From assembly GCA_023313575.1 (NCBI GenBank), contig JAJTTP010000009.1, positions 124,001 to 188,000 of the forward strand: a stretch of 64,000 nt of DNA, written 5' to 3'. Origin of the DNA: Eutypella sp. D-1. Taxonomy: Eukaryota; Ascomycota; Sordariomycetes; Xylariales; Diatrypaceae. Every line of letters begins with the position of its first letter. Within the stretch, counting starts at the first letter, position 1. The notes under the pieces are model-generated. The model made no database searches. It was not told the origin of the DNA and saw only the letters and a program-made list of their open reading frames with translations. Made by a program: the position numbers and the translations under genes. Positions 1 to 12,167 of this stretch are shown here, piece after piece.

Positions 1-2676
1 AAACCTGTCAATCGCAAGTGTCAAAACCATGTGAAATGGCACGCTTGTATGTAGAGCCAGTCTTGGAAGGGCGCTTCGCCCGTCTTATTAGTGTTCAGCC
101 CAAGCTATCCTGCGCTCGCGACTACGGTTCAAGACAACTCCGAACTTGTCGAGTCGGGGCATAGGGGGCATCCGCGGCGGCACGACCCTGAAAATCCAGG
201 AGAGTGGGTTGGCAGCGATGGTGGGATGCTTTAGCGCACTTCAGAATGGGACTGGGAATCCTCTAGGCAGCTGACTAGGGAATGTAGTGTAGCCTTATTA
301 CTCTATTACAAGCTGATGAGATGCGCTATGGTGTTGTACCCTGGCAGGCCCTGGGTAAGAGGGGGTAAGAGGGATACAGAGGTGCCTCTATGCGGCTCGT
401 GCTGCGCTTCTGGGCGCTCACTGAAACCAACAGCCTCCTGACAGCCTCCTGACTCCAGGGCAGAATGAGGCACAGTCGAATTGAAACACCCAAAGATATG
501 CTTGTGTTAATGTGTGCTACTACGGACTATATCTCCTTGAAGCTTGGAATCTTGTCCGAGACCTCGATCAGGGTGAAATCTCAACTACATATTACTGGAG
601 GCAGATGGAATGAAAGGCGGTCAATAACCTCTCATATCTATAATTGTACAATCCATACACATGTACGTTTACGTGTCAACGTGTCTCGACTAACTAAAAG
701 GGCTAAAAAGAAGACGGGAAGGGAAAAAAAGGCTAAAAATGCACTCAGCTTACATAGCCAAATCACGCGTCCCGGCCGAGGCACACAGCAATTTTTACAA
801 ATATTGTTGCCGGGAGCGTCGGGCTCTTTAGGTAAATCCTCGAGGAGCTAAAGGCGCAACCACCACCGCCGTCGTGAGCCATGACTCGTTGGCAACATCG
901 AATTTCATGCCTCGTTTCGTAATGACAAACCAGCAGGTGCATGCATTTCCAATCGCTATTACAAGGAGGGTCAGCGCCTACGTTGTAGGAAGCGATCGCG
1001 ATCATTGCCTACCTATTCGTAGGTGCATCGGACTTCATGCTTCCCGATGTAGCCTATCCGAACCTACCGTAGGTAGCTTGCAAGCCCGGGATTCAGCCTG
1101 TTCACCACGTCGCTAACCATTTCGACATTATAGGTACATGTGCATATGGCAGTCTTTGCTGGCTGACCAGGTAACATCGCAATTATTATCGATAGTGCAC
1201 CCCGTAAGGGGGATATTGAGCCATGTCTAGATTTTTAAAGGTCTTGGCGACGTTCGATTCACAGGTGGAGTCGTCCTATAACCTTTCGGTGTCACAGTCC
1301 AGATCAGCGAGGCTGGCGGGATATAAAGACAACCCGAGCTTCGTGTTCGGGTTCTAGTCTACCTCGTACGTTTATGCCTTACATATCAATTCAACACCCG
1401 CCCGCGCCATGGCTGCCAGACTCCCGGCCTACTGTCCTACCGCCAGCCCAGAAGCGGCAGGATGTTTGCCATGTCTCTTACGGCGGTGAGATGAAATAGC
1501 AAAAATCTAGTAGTCTAAAGGTTACCAGTTATTCCAGGTTTCTCTTCGTTCGGAGTAGGAGCGAGAACATGGAATCTATCGAAATATTGCTTAGGTGGTT
1601 ACGGAGTTAACATCTCTAACCACCTGCGTATCTGCCAACCGGCAACATCTTATTCTCCGATGCCCGGCACTCCGGGCTTCAATGCGGGAATGTGAGTAAC
1701 GTGTCAGACTAGCAACTAGATTATATCTAACAAGCAAAGTTGACAACGGCTTTCGGATTTCGCGGAACAGGACATGACGTATAGGGCTGAGATAACCATT
1801 AATATATGCCGATCATGTCAGATCTCATTCTACGTACGAAGTATTTCAGTATTTCATCGGGGAACCCTCCACGAAATAGCGACAGAAATCATCTTAAACG
1901 CAGCAAGCATCATCCTCCTTCCTTACCCCTTTTATCGGATGCAGATGCCTCGGCATGACCTTAACTTTTTCAAAGCTATCTTGTGGGTCTAATGTTTAAA
2001 ATGAATAAATCGCCGTCTATACGAGACTAGCGAAAAGTAGCTTCTAGAGTTTTTTTTATATTTTTCTTCGAGACGTTTCCGTGGAAATTTTCTTTGTTTT
2101 TCAGCCGATTTTCCGAACTTTTTTTAAGATGCTTGGGACGATTCGAGGCCTCGGCCCCCCTGTTCTGCCTGTGCACAGATGATGAATAATATGCATGTAT
2201 CCAGCTTAGGCATCCATCCAATGGGATCAAGCTATTTCTTATGGTGGATAACTATGTGGCGCAATGTGGCTTAATATGGGCGGCTAACTGACGCTGTCTG
2301 GCACCTGGGAATCATTCTTATCATCTGTCCCGGGCTGCAACATAGTAATCTCCAGGTCTCGAATTAGGCCATCCTTAGGCCGTCTTTGGGCCGTTTGTTA
2401 GACCCACACCAGTCACAACCTCTCCTTTTCATTATCTGCCTAACTAACACGTATTGAAGTCGTATTGAAGTCATCAGTAACCAGGTCGCCAGGTAACTCA
2501 GAGCCCCTTGCTATCCGTACCAATTCTGTGCCAATTAGGTCAGCTTACCTTTCCGTATCCGGTATCTGTTTGGGTAGGTGCCTATCATAACTTCGAACAC
2601 GTTTTAAGTAATATTGTGATAATTATTGGTATTTGCCACGTCTCGACTACATGAGATTAAGCGTAAAGACTTCGAG
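1..2676. other. Gene-free left flank
   Basis: I recognise no gene here on either strand. The open frames are short, begin on rare starts and show no family motif. A small hairpin is visible at 1331-1353 (arms AACCCGA and TCGGGTT). A T-rich run lies at 2050-2110. At 431-453 an 11-12 bp unit, CTCCTGACAGC, is repeated twice, and the same doubled unit occurs inverted near 6501-6522. The last few hundred bases should hold the promoter of the GPI18-like gene. The rest may be decayed mobile DNA, but I cannot show that. Confidence 0.5.
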
Positions 2677-4076
2677 ATGGTCCAGCTAGATCCCCAACAC
2701 CCGTTACAATCTCTAGTGGGTGTATTTGCCGCGTGGAAATCTTTCTTGCTGGCGGTGGCTATCGGGAGTAGTGTCGGCCCGGCCTACGATACCTCCAGCA
2801 CCCTCACCTCCCCCTTAATCCCCTCCCCTAATGAGTCCGCCTTCGACATCGCGACAAAGCTCACCAGATGGGACGCTATATACTTCATTCAAACTTCCCG
2901 ACGAGGGTACTTGTTTGAACAGGAATGGGCATTTGGATCTGGCCTGCCTACCGTGATCTCTTTTATCACAGAAGGTATTCTCTCCAATCTTCTACTGCGA
3001 GAAATTTGAGTAGAAATTGACCTGGTCTATAGCACTCACTGGCCTTGGGTTCGATAAACATGCCGCCCTCGAGCCACTCGCCGGGATCTTTATTTCACAC
3101 GCATGCCACCTCCTGTCGGTGCTTGTGCTTTATCGTCTAGGTATCGTCCTTTGGGGCAACAAGACTCTTTCGTTCACTGCCGCCTTGCTCCACATCCTGT
3201 CCCCGGCGGGGTTGTTCTTGTCCGCACCCTATAACGAGAGCGTCTTTGCGTTCCTCTCATTCTTGGCCCATCTTTTCTTCGCCAAGGGAGTCCTAACCGA
3301 CAAGCGGAAAATCGGGCACGATGTGAGTCTCGTGGCTGCTGGGATGTGGTTCGGATTCGCAACTACGTTTCGCAGCAACGGGATCCTCGGTGGCCTTCTC
3401 TTCGCCGTGGAACTTCTGAGGGAACTCTCGTCGGTTCCGAACCTGACGAGCTTGCGCAAGAGGCTGGCCCTCATTATCGGAGGATCGGCCGTCGCCTTGG
3501 GATTCGCCATGCCGCAACTCGTTGCCTATCGCACTTTCTGCTCGAACCCCCATGTCACCGAGCCAAGGCCGTGGTGCTCCGATACCTTTCCAAGCATCTA
3601 CTCCTTTGTTCAGGCAAGCTACTGGTGAGCTCCCCGCCCTCGAATACTATGGAACTAATACTAACTATACGAACAGGAACGTCGGCTTCCTGCGCTACTG
3701 GACGCCAGGCAACATACCCCTATTTCTCCTAGCCACCCCCGTCATCTACCTCTTGATGAAGTCGGGTATGGAAATGCTCAAGGTCCCCACGGCTAGTCTT
3801 AGCAAGAATTTGGTTTTCAGCTCATTGGCGGCACGAGAATGCTTTGTTCGATCAGTTGCACTTTCCCAGCTTATCCTTGCTGCTCTTGCGGTTACGCACT
3901 ACCATGTTCAGGTCATCACCAGGATCTCGTCCGGGTATCCGCTCTGGTGCTTCTGGCTGGCCTCCAAACTCGGCGATGCGAAGGGCTCGGTGACCGGGAG
4001 AAAGTTTGTCATCTTTATGGTGATGTACGCCACAATCCAGGGTGCCCTCTTTGCCTCGTTTCTTCCTCCTGCATAA
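2677..4076 (+). CDS. GPI18: GPI mannosyltransferase 2 (GPI18/PIG-V family)
   Basis: This is an ER multi-pass enzyme that adds the second mannose to the GPI anchor precursor. I assemble three exons: 2677-2974, 3033-3624 and 3677-4076. They give 429 aa, close to the 433 aa of the yeast enzyme. Motifs seen are TRWDAIYF near residue 70 (the luminal acidic residue expected of this family), GYLFEQEWAFG just after it, LSPAGLFLSAPYNESVFAF in the middle, and YWNVGFLRYWTPGNIPLF formed exactly across the second splice junction. Many hydrophobic segments are present. The ATG at 2677 is the first in-frame one; upstream codons in the same frame use only TTG. The introns are 58 and 52 nt with GTATTC and GTGAGC donors. 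The gene stands alone, with nearly 5 kb of gene-free DNA downstream. Assignment is from motifs and is firm. Confidence 0.9.
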
Positions 4077-7000
4077 CGCTCCTGCTGCAAGTCATGGCGA
4101 GAGGAGATCACGGGGTGCAAGCGCAGCGTAATCCAATGTCATACATTATTTATAGAAAGTTAGCAACTGATATAAAATGCCTACTGTCACCTCGCTACAT
4201 CAAAGTCTAGTTTGATTTCAATAGAATAAGTAGCCTGCTGCTGTACCTGGCAGACTACAAGCTGACTCACTGGAAAGCACTGCAGAAGCTAGACCTCTCT
4301 GCCCGGACCAACATGAATCCCCTGATCTCTCCTCTATGCCATTGGTGTGCCAAACACATTTTGAATCTAAGCCTAGTACACTACCTTCAACAATAAAGAT
4401 GCGTGTTAATAATGTAGAAAGCCCATCTGAAGCCTTGAGGACACCTTTAAGCATTGCCTTTAAGGCCTACAAGTAGGTGTTAGGTAGCATGATACTATAG
4501 ATCAAGTGTCTCAGATATTATGTGGTTACAATGCAGCCGGGACAGAGACTGATGGCGGGAACCTAATACATGTTTTTCTATCCCGTCTAGCTACACACTT
4601 AGGCTTTGAAAATCTAAAGCCTCGAAATAGGGTCAATCGAAGTTGGTGAATAACTTGACGTACATGGTACAACAGTGGCAAATGATACATGCCATTTATG
4701 ATGCCCACAACAACCTTCTACAGTATAGACGAAGCATCTACCCCAACATGATGCACGATGCCCTGCAAGAAATGACAAAAATAGGATGGAAGGAGCCATG
4801 AGCTACGGGATGTGTAGGAACATCCGGGGGATATGATCGCTACAACTTAGTAATTACAAGCTGATGGATGCACGAAGTTTATAGGATGGCCTGAAAAAGC
4901 GGGAGCTAATGTAACCCTCGGGTATGTACCAAGACGTCAACGTTGCAGCAGTGCGTGTGTTCATTGCCTCGCGGTGGCGTATCATTGCGGAGGTAGGCAA
5001 GAGCTGTTTGCTTATGGCCAATGATGGTGCGTCTTCGTGCTGGATGCATCATATATTGGTTAATGCGACCTGCCCAAGGCTGGAGAGACTGTCGGTGGTG
5101 TGCCGTCTTCCTCGCAACATGTTGCCGCCCCGTTTGTCGTAGGCATTGTGCTGAGGGGACGAGCTTTTGGGGGCAAACGCCAGACACAGAGCTACCCGGA
5201 TTGGCTACCAGCAGACGGGTATCCCAATTCACGTTTCTTGCAGGGCGAACAAGGCGATCCCCTTGCCCGTGGCCCGGCTTGCAATGCTCGGTCTCCACCA
5301 AGCCTCCCTCCGGAGGCTTGAGGGAGCAAAGGTGGGATCATGTCTCGCCTGGCACATCATGATGATAGTAAAGCTGGGGGCGATATATGGTTCAATAGCC
5401 TGTCTCTGATGGCATAATAAACCACCCAATGCCGTGCCACCAAAGACGGGATGTCCCGCTGTCGCCAGGGAGTTTAGACGCTTAGTTAGGATTAAGCCGA
5501 ATAGTACGTTCCTCGCTGGTCCAAGTCGGAATCCTATTAAACGCTGTCTCCGGTGACATGACCACCTACGTGAGCTTGATGCTGGACCTCGTCTATTTTT
5601 GACAGTCTTGTTAGCAGTTTGCATGGCGGGACTTATTATACATACATAGGCAAGGCGAGTCCCTGCCAATATTCAACCCGCTTTGCCCGCCACGAGGGCT
5701 TTTTTGACTTTCCGAAAATGACATTCATCTTGGAACCGGAGGTGCATATCGCCCCCGCACAGGGGGTTCAGGGGGGGTTGGCAGATGGTCCGAGTTACCC
5801 CTGATAGTGTTCGCGTCTTCCGAACGCTAGAGCTCCCTGCTGCCACCGACTGCTGGAATAAAATCTTTTTTATTTTTTTTACCGCTGGTCGGTAACATCC
5901 ATCGCAATACGAATCCTTCGTATGCCCTAATGATATTATGTACACATCTGTCTGCCACGTGGAATAGCCGATTTGTGTTCATGGAAGGCCAGTGCTTTTC
6001 AATATCCGTACAAAGTAGGACAGGGACATCTCCGCACGTGCTGACATGCTTGTACGCCTGCCTTGCATTACATGGTTACCGCATTGCACCATCTGGTTGC
6101 ACACCACAGCCCGCGTTGAACAGTCAGAAGGTGGTAGGATTATCTGACGGGAAGTCTAGTACCGCCCAGGTGTGCCTCATGGCACTGGTGATTTTCACGT
6201 ATGGAACTCATAGCGAGATATTTACCTGGGCATCATGATGTTGTCCTTTGTGTGCGGGGTTGACAGCGCGCTGTAGTTCTCTTGGTAGTAAGCGGTTCCT
6301 CCGTTGACATGCTTACGCGATGAGGCTGCGGGCTGGACTCCGCGCTGAAAGACAAGGGTTGTTGAGGTTGAACACCGCAGGAGTGGTAGTTATTACTACG
6401 TAGGCGAATATAGCTGGGTCAGCGGGGATCACGACGTCGCATGATTTATGCGCACGTAGATATGGGAGCAAATATATTTCTCGGTAAACAGCTAGGCAGC
6501 CAGGCTGTCAGGAGGCTGTCAGGCTTGTTCAGGGCACCCCTCTTCTTAGATCTATTATTCCCGGTTCTGGGAAACACGAAATCATTGCGGACTGACCTAT
6601 CATCGTGGTAGCTCATGGCGAGAGGTTTAGCCAAGCCGGTTTCCGAACATAACCTGCCTTGTCTCCTGATTTTCTTTAGGTCTTACATAGGTAACGATAT
6701 GCATACTTAATGATTCCACTATTAGTCAATGTCAAATTTTATTTTCTTTCTAGGCCACTAACCAGGGGCATGGCATATCTCTATAACAACTGAGTTAAGG
6801 ACAGATTCGTCGGGGGTCTTATTGTCAATTGTCTGATCTGGTCTTTGGGCAATAATTTTAACATCTAAAAAAGTACACGCAGCCAAGCAGCTCGCTGGGC
6901 GCAAATGAGGACCGGCGGTGATATTAGCGGAAGGCCGGAACTAACCTTCCTGTGCCATTAGAGAAACCATTGCCGACTACCAAAACTGGAAAACCCCGAG

Positions 7001-9011
7001 TATCATTATGTATACTATTCACATAGAGTTGACTTCCTTCAGGTAGTCATTAGCGATCTCAAGATCAGACTAATTCCTAACACGAACAAGATGTTCAGGT
7101 CGCGTTCATCTCACCTGCGGATATATGATTGCCCCCATTGGTCGCGTGAAAACGGAAGCCATGCGCGGAGGGCGGCCCATGAGAAACTACGCGGGCGCGT
7201 GCATCTAGACCCAAGGCGCCAAGCTCATTGAGGATAGATCGGAGTTTATTGACACTAAGCCCTAGTACCTGGCCGCGCCAATCTTGAAAACTTGCCGGAC
7301 TCTTCCTCGAATGCTCCGATGTCCTTCGCAACCCCCTAATTAAGCGTAAAAATCGGAATGGCGTCGAAAAGTTGACTTTCGCCTGAGTCTCCGCGAGTCT
7401 CCGCGAGCTTAGCGTTAGATAAGTTTGGGATGCTACCGAGGCGGAGGAAGTGAGGGGGTTAATTGCAGGGAAAAGAAAAAAGAAAAAGAAAAAGAAAAAC
7501 CGAAAGGAACACCAAGATTCTGACGTCTCCCCCGGACATGGATGATGGTGGTGGCTTTCTGTAGCGACAGGATGCTCTTACTAGGGCTCAAAGGCTGTTC
7601 AACGTCTTACGAGAACTCACTAGTAATCCCATAGCATCCCTTTTTACTAGGACAGGGCAACTTAATGGAAACAACGAAACGTAGAAATACGATCCCGGCC
7701 CCGGAGGATTTATGATGAATCGACCTCACGGTTCACCATCTGCACTGCACGTACGTAGAATGTCGTACCCTGATGCGCCCACCGGCATTTCGCTAACCAT
7801 TTACGGGGTGCATGATAGGCAAATTGATGGGGATATTCTGTAGCTAGTAACCAAATGCCGCGAACATCCGGCCAGGGAGCGAATGAGCCGTCCTTGTGGC
7901 TGCATCTCACGCCCACCGAAGGCTATTCACGTGTAGCCCATCGTAACGCAACCCAGGTCAAAACCATTCATTCGGAAATCGTTGTTTTCTTATATTCCAG
8001 TTCGAGTGAGCCCGTTTGTAGGGACTTGCCAATATCTCTGTCTCTGGGGTCTTGAGAGCACATGCACTGTCGATCCTACCCCTTTCCAGGAAATTCTCAC
8101 CCTTTCCCGCATGGATCAACCCTACAATGGCTTGCAGGTAGCCTCGCACCAAGGGTGAAATACCCTAGGTCTACATACGGCTACATACTAGGGTTCCCTT
8201 GTAGCTAGTTTTCTATACCTGCCCTGCCTGCCTTCAAGTCAGCTAATACCAGTTCGGTTGGCTGTGTGGGTTGCAGCGTTTCCTTCGTGAGCTCTGGCGA
8301 TATTCTTGTTACTGCTCTTAAGAGTAACTACCAGATAGTGTCTAGTCAGTTTGACGGAGAAAGTAGCATCCCTTCACACTGATCAACCCGTCAACCCGTC
8401 TTGTCGTCCCTCCTACATAGTGTGACTTCGTCATCCATGTGGAGTGCCTACCCCCTAACGCTCGTCGTCTGAACTACGGTATGCATTCGAAACTTTCAGT
8501 TAGCCGGGATAGAAATTTGCTTCGGTAGTTCAGTAGAGAGCATCGAAGTTCTCGTTGACAATCTCACCGGACATCTTTCTCTCGTGCGAGATCACAGCCA
8601 ATTCGTACCGGACTGCGAGGACTCTTTTTGGCCGGGCCCGACTAAGACCATTAGTGATACCTCTGCATTAACACAATCATATTGGGATGATGCCCCAACT
8701 GTGCGCTACTTATCACACCGTCACTTGAGCTCCCCACATGAAGCTCTCACCCGAACCGCCAAGAACACCGGATCAACACCAGTAATCCGGATTAGAGCTC
8801 CATTTCTCCCCACAAGAACTACAAGAGTGACACTATTGTACGAGAAGACCACAAGGAACCGCTCCCTGGGCAGCTCCAGAGAAACTCTTCCCTGAATCAC
8901 TCCCGACCATTCGACACCCAAGCGTCATACGGGCCTGTTTGCTTCGAGTACGGAGAGCTATTCCGTTGGTCGATGGTGGTGCGGCTGTGGTAAGCCCATC
9001 TGCTTTTCAGA
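4077..9011. other. Long gene-free spacer
   Basis: Nearly 5 kb with no recognisable gene. Open frames, including a 146-codon one on the minus strand at 5229-5669, have no family motif and no convincing start. An A-rich GA tract lies at 7467-7500. An inverted copy of the CTCCTGACAGC doublet seen near position 431 occurs at 6501-6522. The final few hundred bases should include the promoter and 5-prime UTR of the gene starting at 9012. Confidence 0.45.
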
Positions 9012-12000
9012 ATGGGCCCCAAATCCAAATCCAAGTTCACGTTCCCCGTCCCGAGCCGAAAGCCTAAGGAACCCTCCATGAACATTTCGGCACCGCTCAG
9101 CAAAGCACAGAAACTGCTCGGAACCGGCGAGATCAATATCGACCCGACGACGGCACGGAACGGCGGCGCTCGTTCGTGGGATGAGCGGTCAACTGGGGCC
9201 ATTAGCATATCGGTGTCCGACACTTCAGCCGGTCACGCCACGAATGACAACGGATATGGCGGAGGAGACATAGACAATGGGCGTAGTACAGGGAGGGGTC
9301 CCAGCCGCCTTGGATGGGAGCAGGAATCGGGTGTGATTCCGCGACACTGGGGAGATGGACATCGATCTAATGACAAGTCATTGACTGTAAAGAAGTCGAC
9401 AGGCGCGTTAAGTGCCGACTATCCTTATACAGTGACGGACGATTACTCTACTCTGCGCCGACAGGAATCGAGTTCGACCATCCACACGTACTATGAGAAG
9501 GGGAACGTACCGCTCTCTGTATCGCAGCAGACATCGAATTCGGCTATAGCACGTGGGCTTCCACGGAAAGCCAAGGCGTTGTTGGATGTAGATGGGGATT
9601 TTGTTAACAGGTCTGACAGTAAGAGGAGGAAACCGCCGAAGCTGGATCTCCTAATGCTGGCAGGCAAGCACCGGAAACACCATGACAATAACCTCCCTCC
9701 AGTAGGACCGGTCCTCGGTAACAACTACGTAATGAAGTCGCCATCTGTCGTGTCTCAAACGTCGGATTCGACGCCACAGCATTCGCCTAACGGATTTACA
9801 AAGACGTCAGCATCAAGTGAGACAGGAAGGCCGAGTCAACCATCTAGGGGGCCGAGCCGTCTGAGGGCCGCGGGCGATACGACTCATCAACTTTACGATC
9901 ACTACGAGCAGATGCTGGCTAGACACGAGCCGTCGCCAGAGCTGGAACAACTCGGCTCTCCAATGGAATCCACAATATGCGGGTCGCCCATGGCGACGCC
10001 ACCCTGCTTTGTTCCGTTAGCCGCACCGTCGAGACAAATGATTAGGCGACCGATTGAGAATGAGCTATACGAGCCTTCGGTAAAGGATTCTACGATACGC
10101 GGCTCCACGATTTCGGGCGACCGATTCTTCATACCTCTGGAGGCGCCATCGCACCCCGCGACGGAAGAACTAAAACAGAATTGGAGGCATGTCCAAAGGG
10201 ATTCGCAGGAAAGCGAGGCTTTCACTTTCGGGCCTATGTCCATTCGACGGCAACCTGTCGAGCCGGCAGCTACGAAGAATGACTACGCGTCGAGCATATC
10301 GAGCCGATACACCCGGACATCGAAGGCGTCACGGACGGATAAGAGCATCGCGGACGCTGACAGGCAGGTGACGAGCGTCTTGTCTTTGTCGGACTCGGAC
10401 TCGGATTCGGATGTCGTTCTCTCTGCTACTAGGTCATCGCCCCTCTCACAGCGAAGTTTCCAGGACGAACCGCGCACGACTACACCGGTGCGACGACCGG
10501 GCTCCGCGCGACAATCACGCACGGAGTCGCGGGCTTCTAATAGAAGCCAGGGCTCGAGTTTTGCGAACCTCAATGATTACCTCACAATCCCCCAGGCTGC
10601 GACCAGCTCGCAGAATAGTCGTTTGCGAGCCGATGGCACTCGACTGGAAAACTCACCTACAAGCTCGATCCCATCGGTCCATGCTACGTCCATGCCATCG
10701 CCTCCCTCATCTTTCCATGACACAACGAACCGATCCACGGGTACCTCTGCGACCGCCGGCTATGCCCGCGACTCGGACTGCACCATCCGCCAGGCGAGAG
10801 TCGTTAGCATTCAACCTGTAGCCTCAACTGTGGAAGCAGCTTCGTTAGTATCGTCCCCAGTAACGAGCCCAGGCTCGCGACTCCACGCCACGCTGCCGCA
10901 GCGGCCAGCCACTCGCGGGTCCGTCTACTCGCGTGCAGCGGACCAGCCAACACCACCGCTATCACCCCGGTCTTCAAAGAGCGTGGAGATATACTTAGAG
11001 ACCGCTGAGCCAGCGAAGAAGGACACGACGACAGCCAACCCCGAAGAGCCGAATAAATCCCGGTTCATGGCCGTAACGAAACAGGAGGAGATGCTGCTCG
11101 CTGCGCTTCGGAATAAGCGAGCGAGAATGCGGGAAAACATTATCGCCGAGCTTGAGGAAGGCAGAGGAAGCGAGGATATGGGCGATTCCCCAGGGAGCGA
11201 CAAGACGCCGTCGACGACACCGCCGACCCAAAACGTCAGCGCGAGGCTGGAAGTGCCGACTGCGAACATCGTCGGGCATCATCCGCCGAAGCCGGTCCCT
11301 AAACGGGGCTCATCACTCCTCAGTGGGCAGCATATCGATAGTCCGGACCGCGGCCAGCGACTCGAGCAGCTCAAGGCTCTACGCAGCGGTAGTGGTTCTC
11401 GAGCGGGCAGTGACAGACCGGCGTTGAACCGAAAGCCGAGCAAGACCGAGTCGACCAAGACACGGACCCGGGTTCCCATGCATCTCGAGCGTACTCTGAC
11501 GTCGCCGACCCAGAGCGAAGGGAGCATATCTGGGCAGAGCCATGACGCCAGCGACTACACGAAGACCGACAGCATCAGCGAAGGCGAAACCCGACGCGGT
11601 AAGCACGAGGAAAGCCGACCGTCGTCGCGGACATCCAGCCAGGACCGGTACGGGTCGCTCAGCCGACAGAGCTCGGTTAGCAGTCGGAGCGGACAGAAGC
11701 AACCGCCGGTTCTACCGCGCGCTCCTAACACCTCGCGGTCTAGAGCAAGTGGGCTCGCGCCGCCGCTGCCAATTCGACTGAAGGAGGTGCCGGAGGACGT
11801 GCGAGAGACCAAGGACGACGTTGACGCCGACGACTACGACGACGACTACGACGACGATAGCGAGGACGGCGAGATCGACATCGATGCGTTCCCGGCCCCG
11901 GCAACGCACCGGAGCGTATTCGGCGGGCCACTCAAGACCTGGGGAGAGGTCCGAGGATCATGGCAGCAGCCTGAGGAAAAGGAACAGAACAACAAGCCGA

Positions 12001-12167
12001 AAGAGAAGGGCAAGGAGCCAGCGAGGTCGGAGACCCCGGCCTCGTTCGTGTCCAACACCTCGAACGGGACGCCTAGCGGCCACATCCGGGGCAAGAAGAG
12101 CGCCGTCAGGCTGAGCGCCGTCGGGCGGGTCGACTCGTTTTCGCCTTGGCTCGGCGATGACGATTAA
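9012..12167 (+). CDS. Large disordered Ser/Arg-rich protein of unknown function
   Basis: A single uninterrupted 1051-codon frame beginning MGPKSKSKFTFPVPSRKPKE. I do not recognise a catalytic domain. Most of the protein is low complexity: Ser, Thr, Pro and Arg dominate, as in an intrinsically disordered scaffold or signalling protein with many possible phosphosites. An Asp/Ser run (SLSDSDSDSDVV) lies near residue 460. A short helical charged block around residue 690 (KQEEMLLAALRNKRARMREN) looks like the best conserved part and may form a coiled coil. A strongly acidic run rich in Asp and Tyr lies near residues 935-955, followed by a tryptophan-containing segment (GGPLKTWGEVRGSW). The frame is GC-rich and creates many long shadow frames on the other strand. 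No signal peptide or membrane segment is visible. It is likely a real conserved fungal protein, function unknown. Confidence 0.75.
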   Translation: MGPKSKSKFTFPVPSRKPKEPSMNISAPLSKAQKLLGTGEINIDPTTARNGGARSWDERSTGAISISVSDTSAGHATNDNGYGGGDIDNGRSTGRGPSRLGWEQESGVIPRHWGDGHRSNDKSLTVKKSTGALSADYPYTVTDDYSTLRRQESSSTIHTYYEKGNVPLSVSQQTSNSAIARGLPRKAKALLDVDGDFVNRSDSKRRKPPKLDLLMLAGKHRKHHDNNLPPVGPVLGNNYVMKSPSVVSQTSDSTPQHSPNGFTKTSASSETGRPSQPSRGPSRLRAAGDTTHQLYDHYEQMLARHEPSPELEQLGSPMESTICGSPMATPPCFVPLAAPSRQMIRRPIENELYEPSVKDSTIRGSTISGDRFFIPLEAPSHPATEELKQNWRHVQRDSQESEAFTFGPMSIRRQPVEPAATKNDYASSISSRYTRTSKASRTDKSIADADRQVTSVLSLSDSDSDSDVVLSATRSSPLSQRSFQDEPRTTTPVRRPGSARQSRTESRASNRSQGSSFANLNDYLTIPQAATSSQNSRLRADGTRLENSPTSSIPSVHATSMPSPPSSFHDTTNRSTGTSATAGYARDSDCTIRQARVVSIQPVASTVEAASLVSSPVTSPGSRLHATLPQRPATRGSVYSRAADQPTPPLSPRSSKSVEIYLETAEPAKKDTTTANPEEPNKSRFMAVTKQEEMLLAALRNKRARMRENIIAELEEGRGSEDMGDSPGSDKTPSTTPPTQNVSARLEVPTANIVGHHPPKPVPKRGSSLLSGQHIDSPDRGQRLEQLKALRSGSGSRAGSDRPALNRKPSKTESTKTRTRVPMHLERTLTSPTQSEGSISGQSHDASDYTKTDSISEGETRRGKHEESRPSSRTSSQDRYGSLSRQSSVSSRSGQKQPPVLPRAPNTSRSRASGLAPPLPIRLKEVPEDVRETKDDVDADDYDDDYDDDSEDGEIDIDAFPAPATHRSVFGGPLKTWGEVRGSWQQPEEKEQNNKPKEKGKEPARSETPASFVSNTSNGTPSGHIRGKKSAVRLSAVGRVDSFSPWLGDDD

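Noticed and set aside
5229..5669. 146-codon minus-strand frame in the 4.1-9.0 kb spacer
   Set aside because: No recognisable domain, overlaps other equally long frames on both strands, and no splice or start context supports it.
431..6522. CTCCTGACAGC doublets at 431-453 and, inverted, at 6501-6522 as possible ends of a 6 kb mobile element
   Set aside because: The shared block is under 25 bp, the GPI18 gene lies intact between the copies, and no transposase or target duplication is visible.
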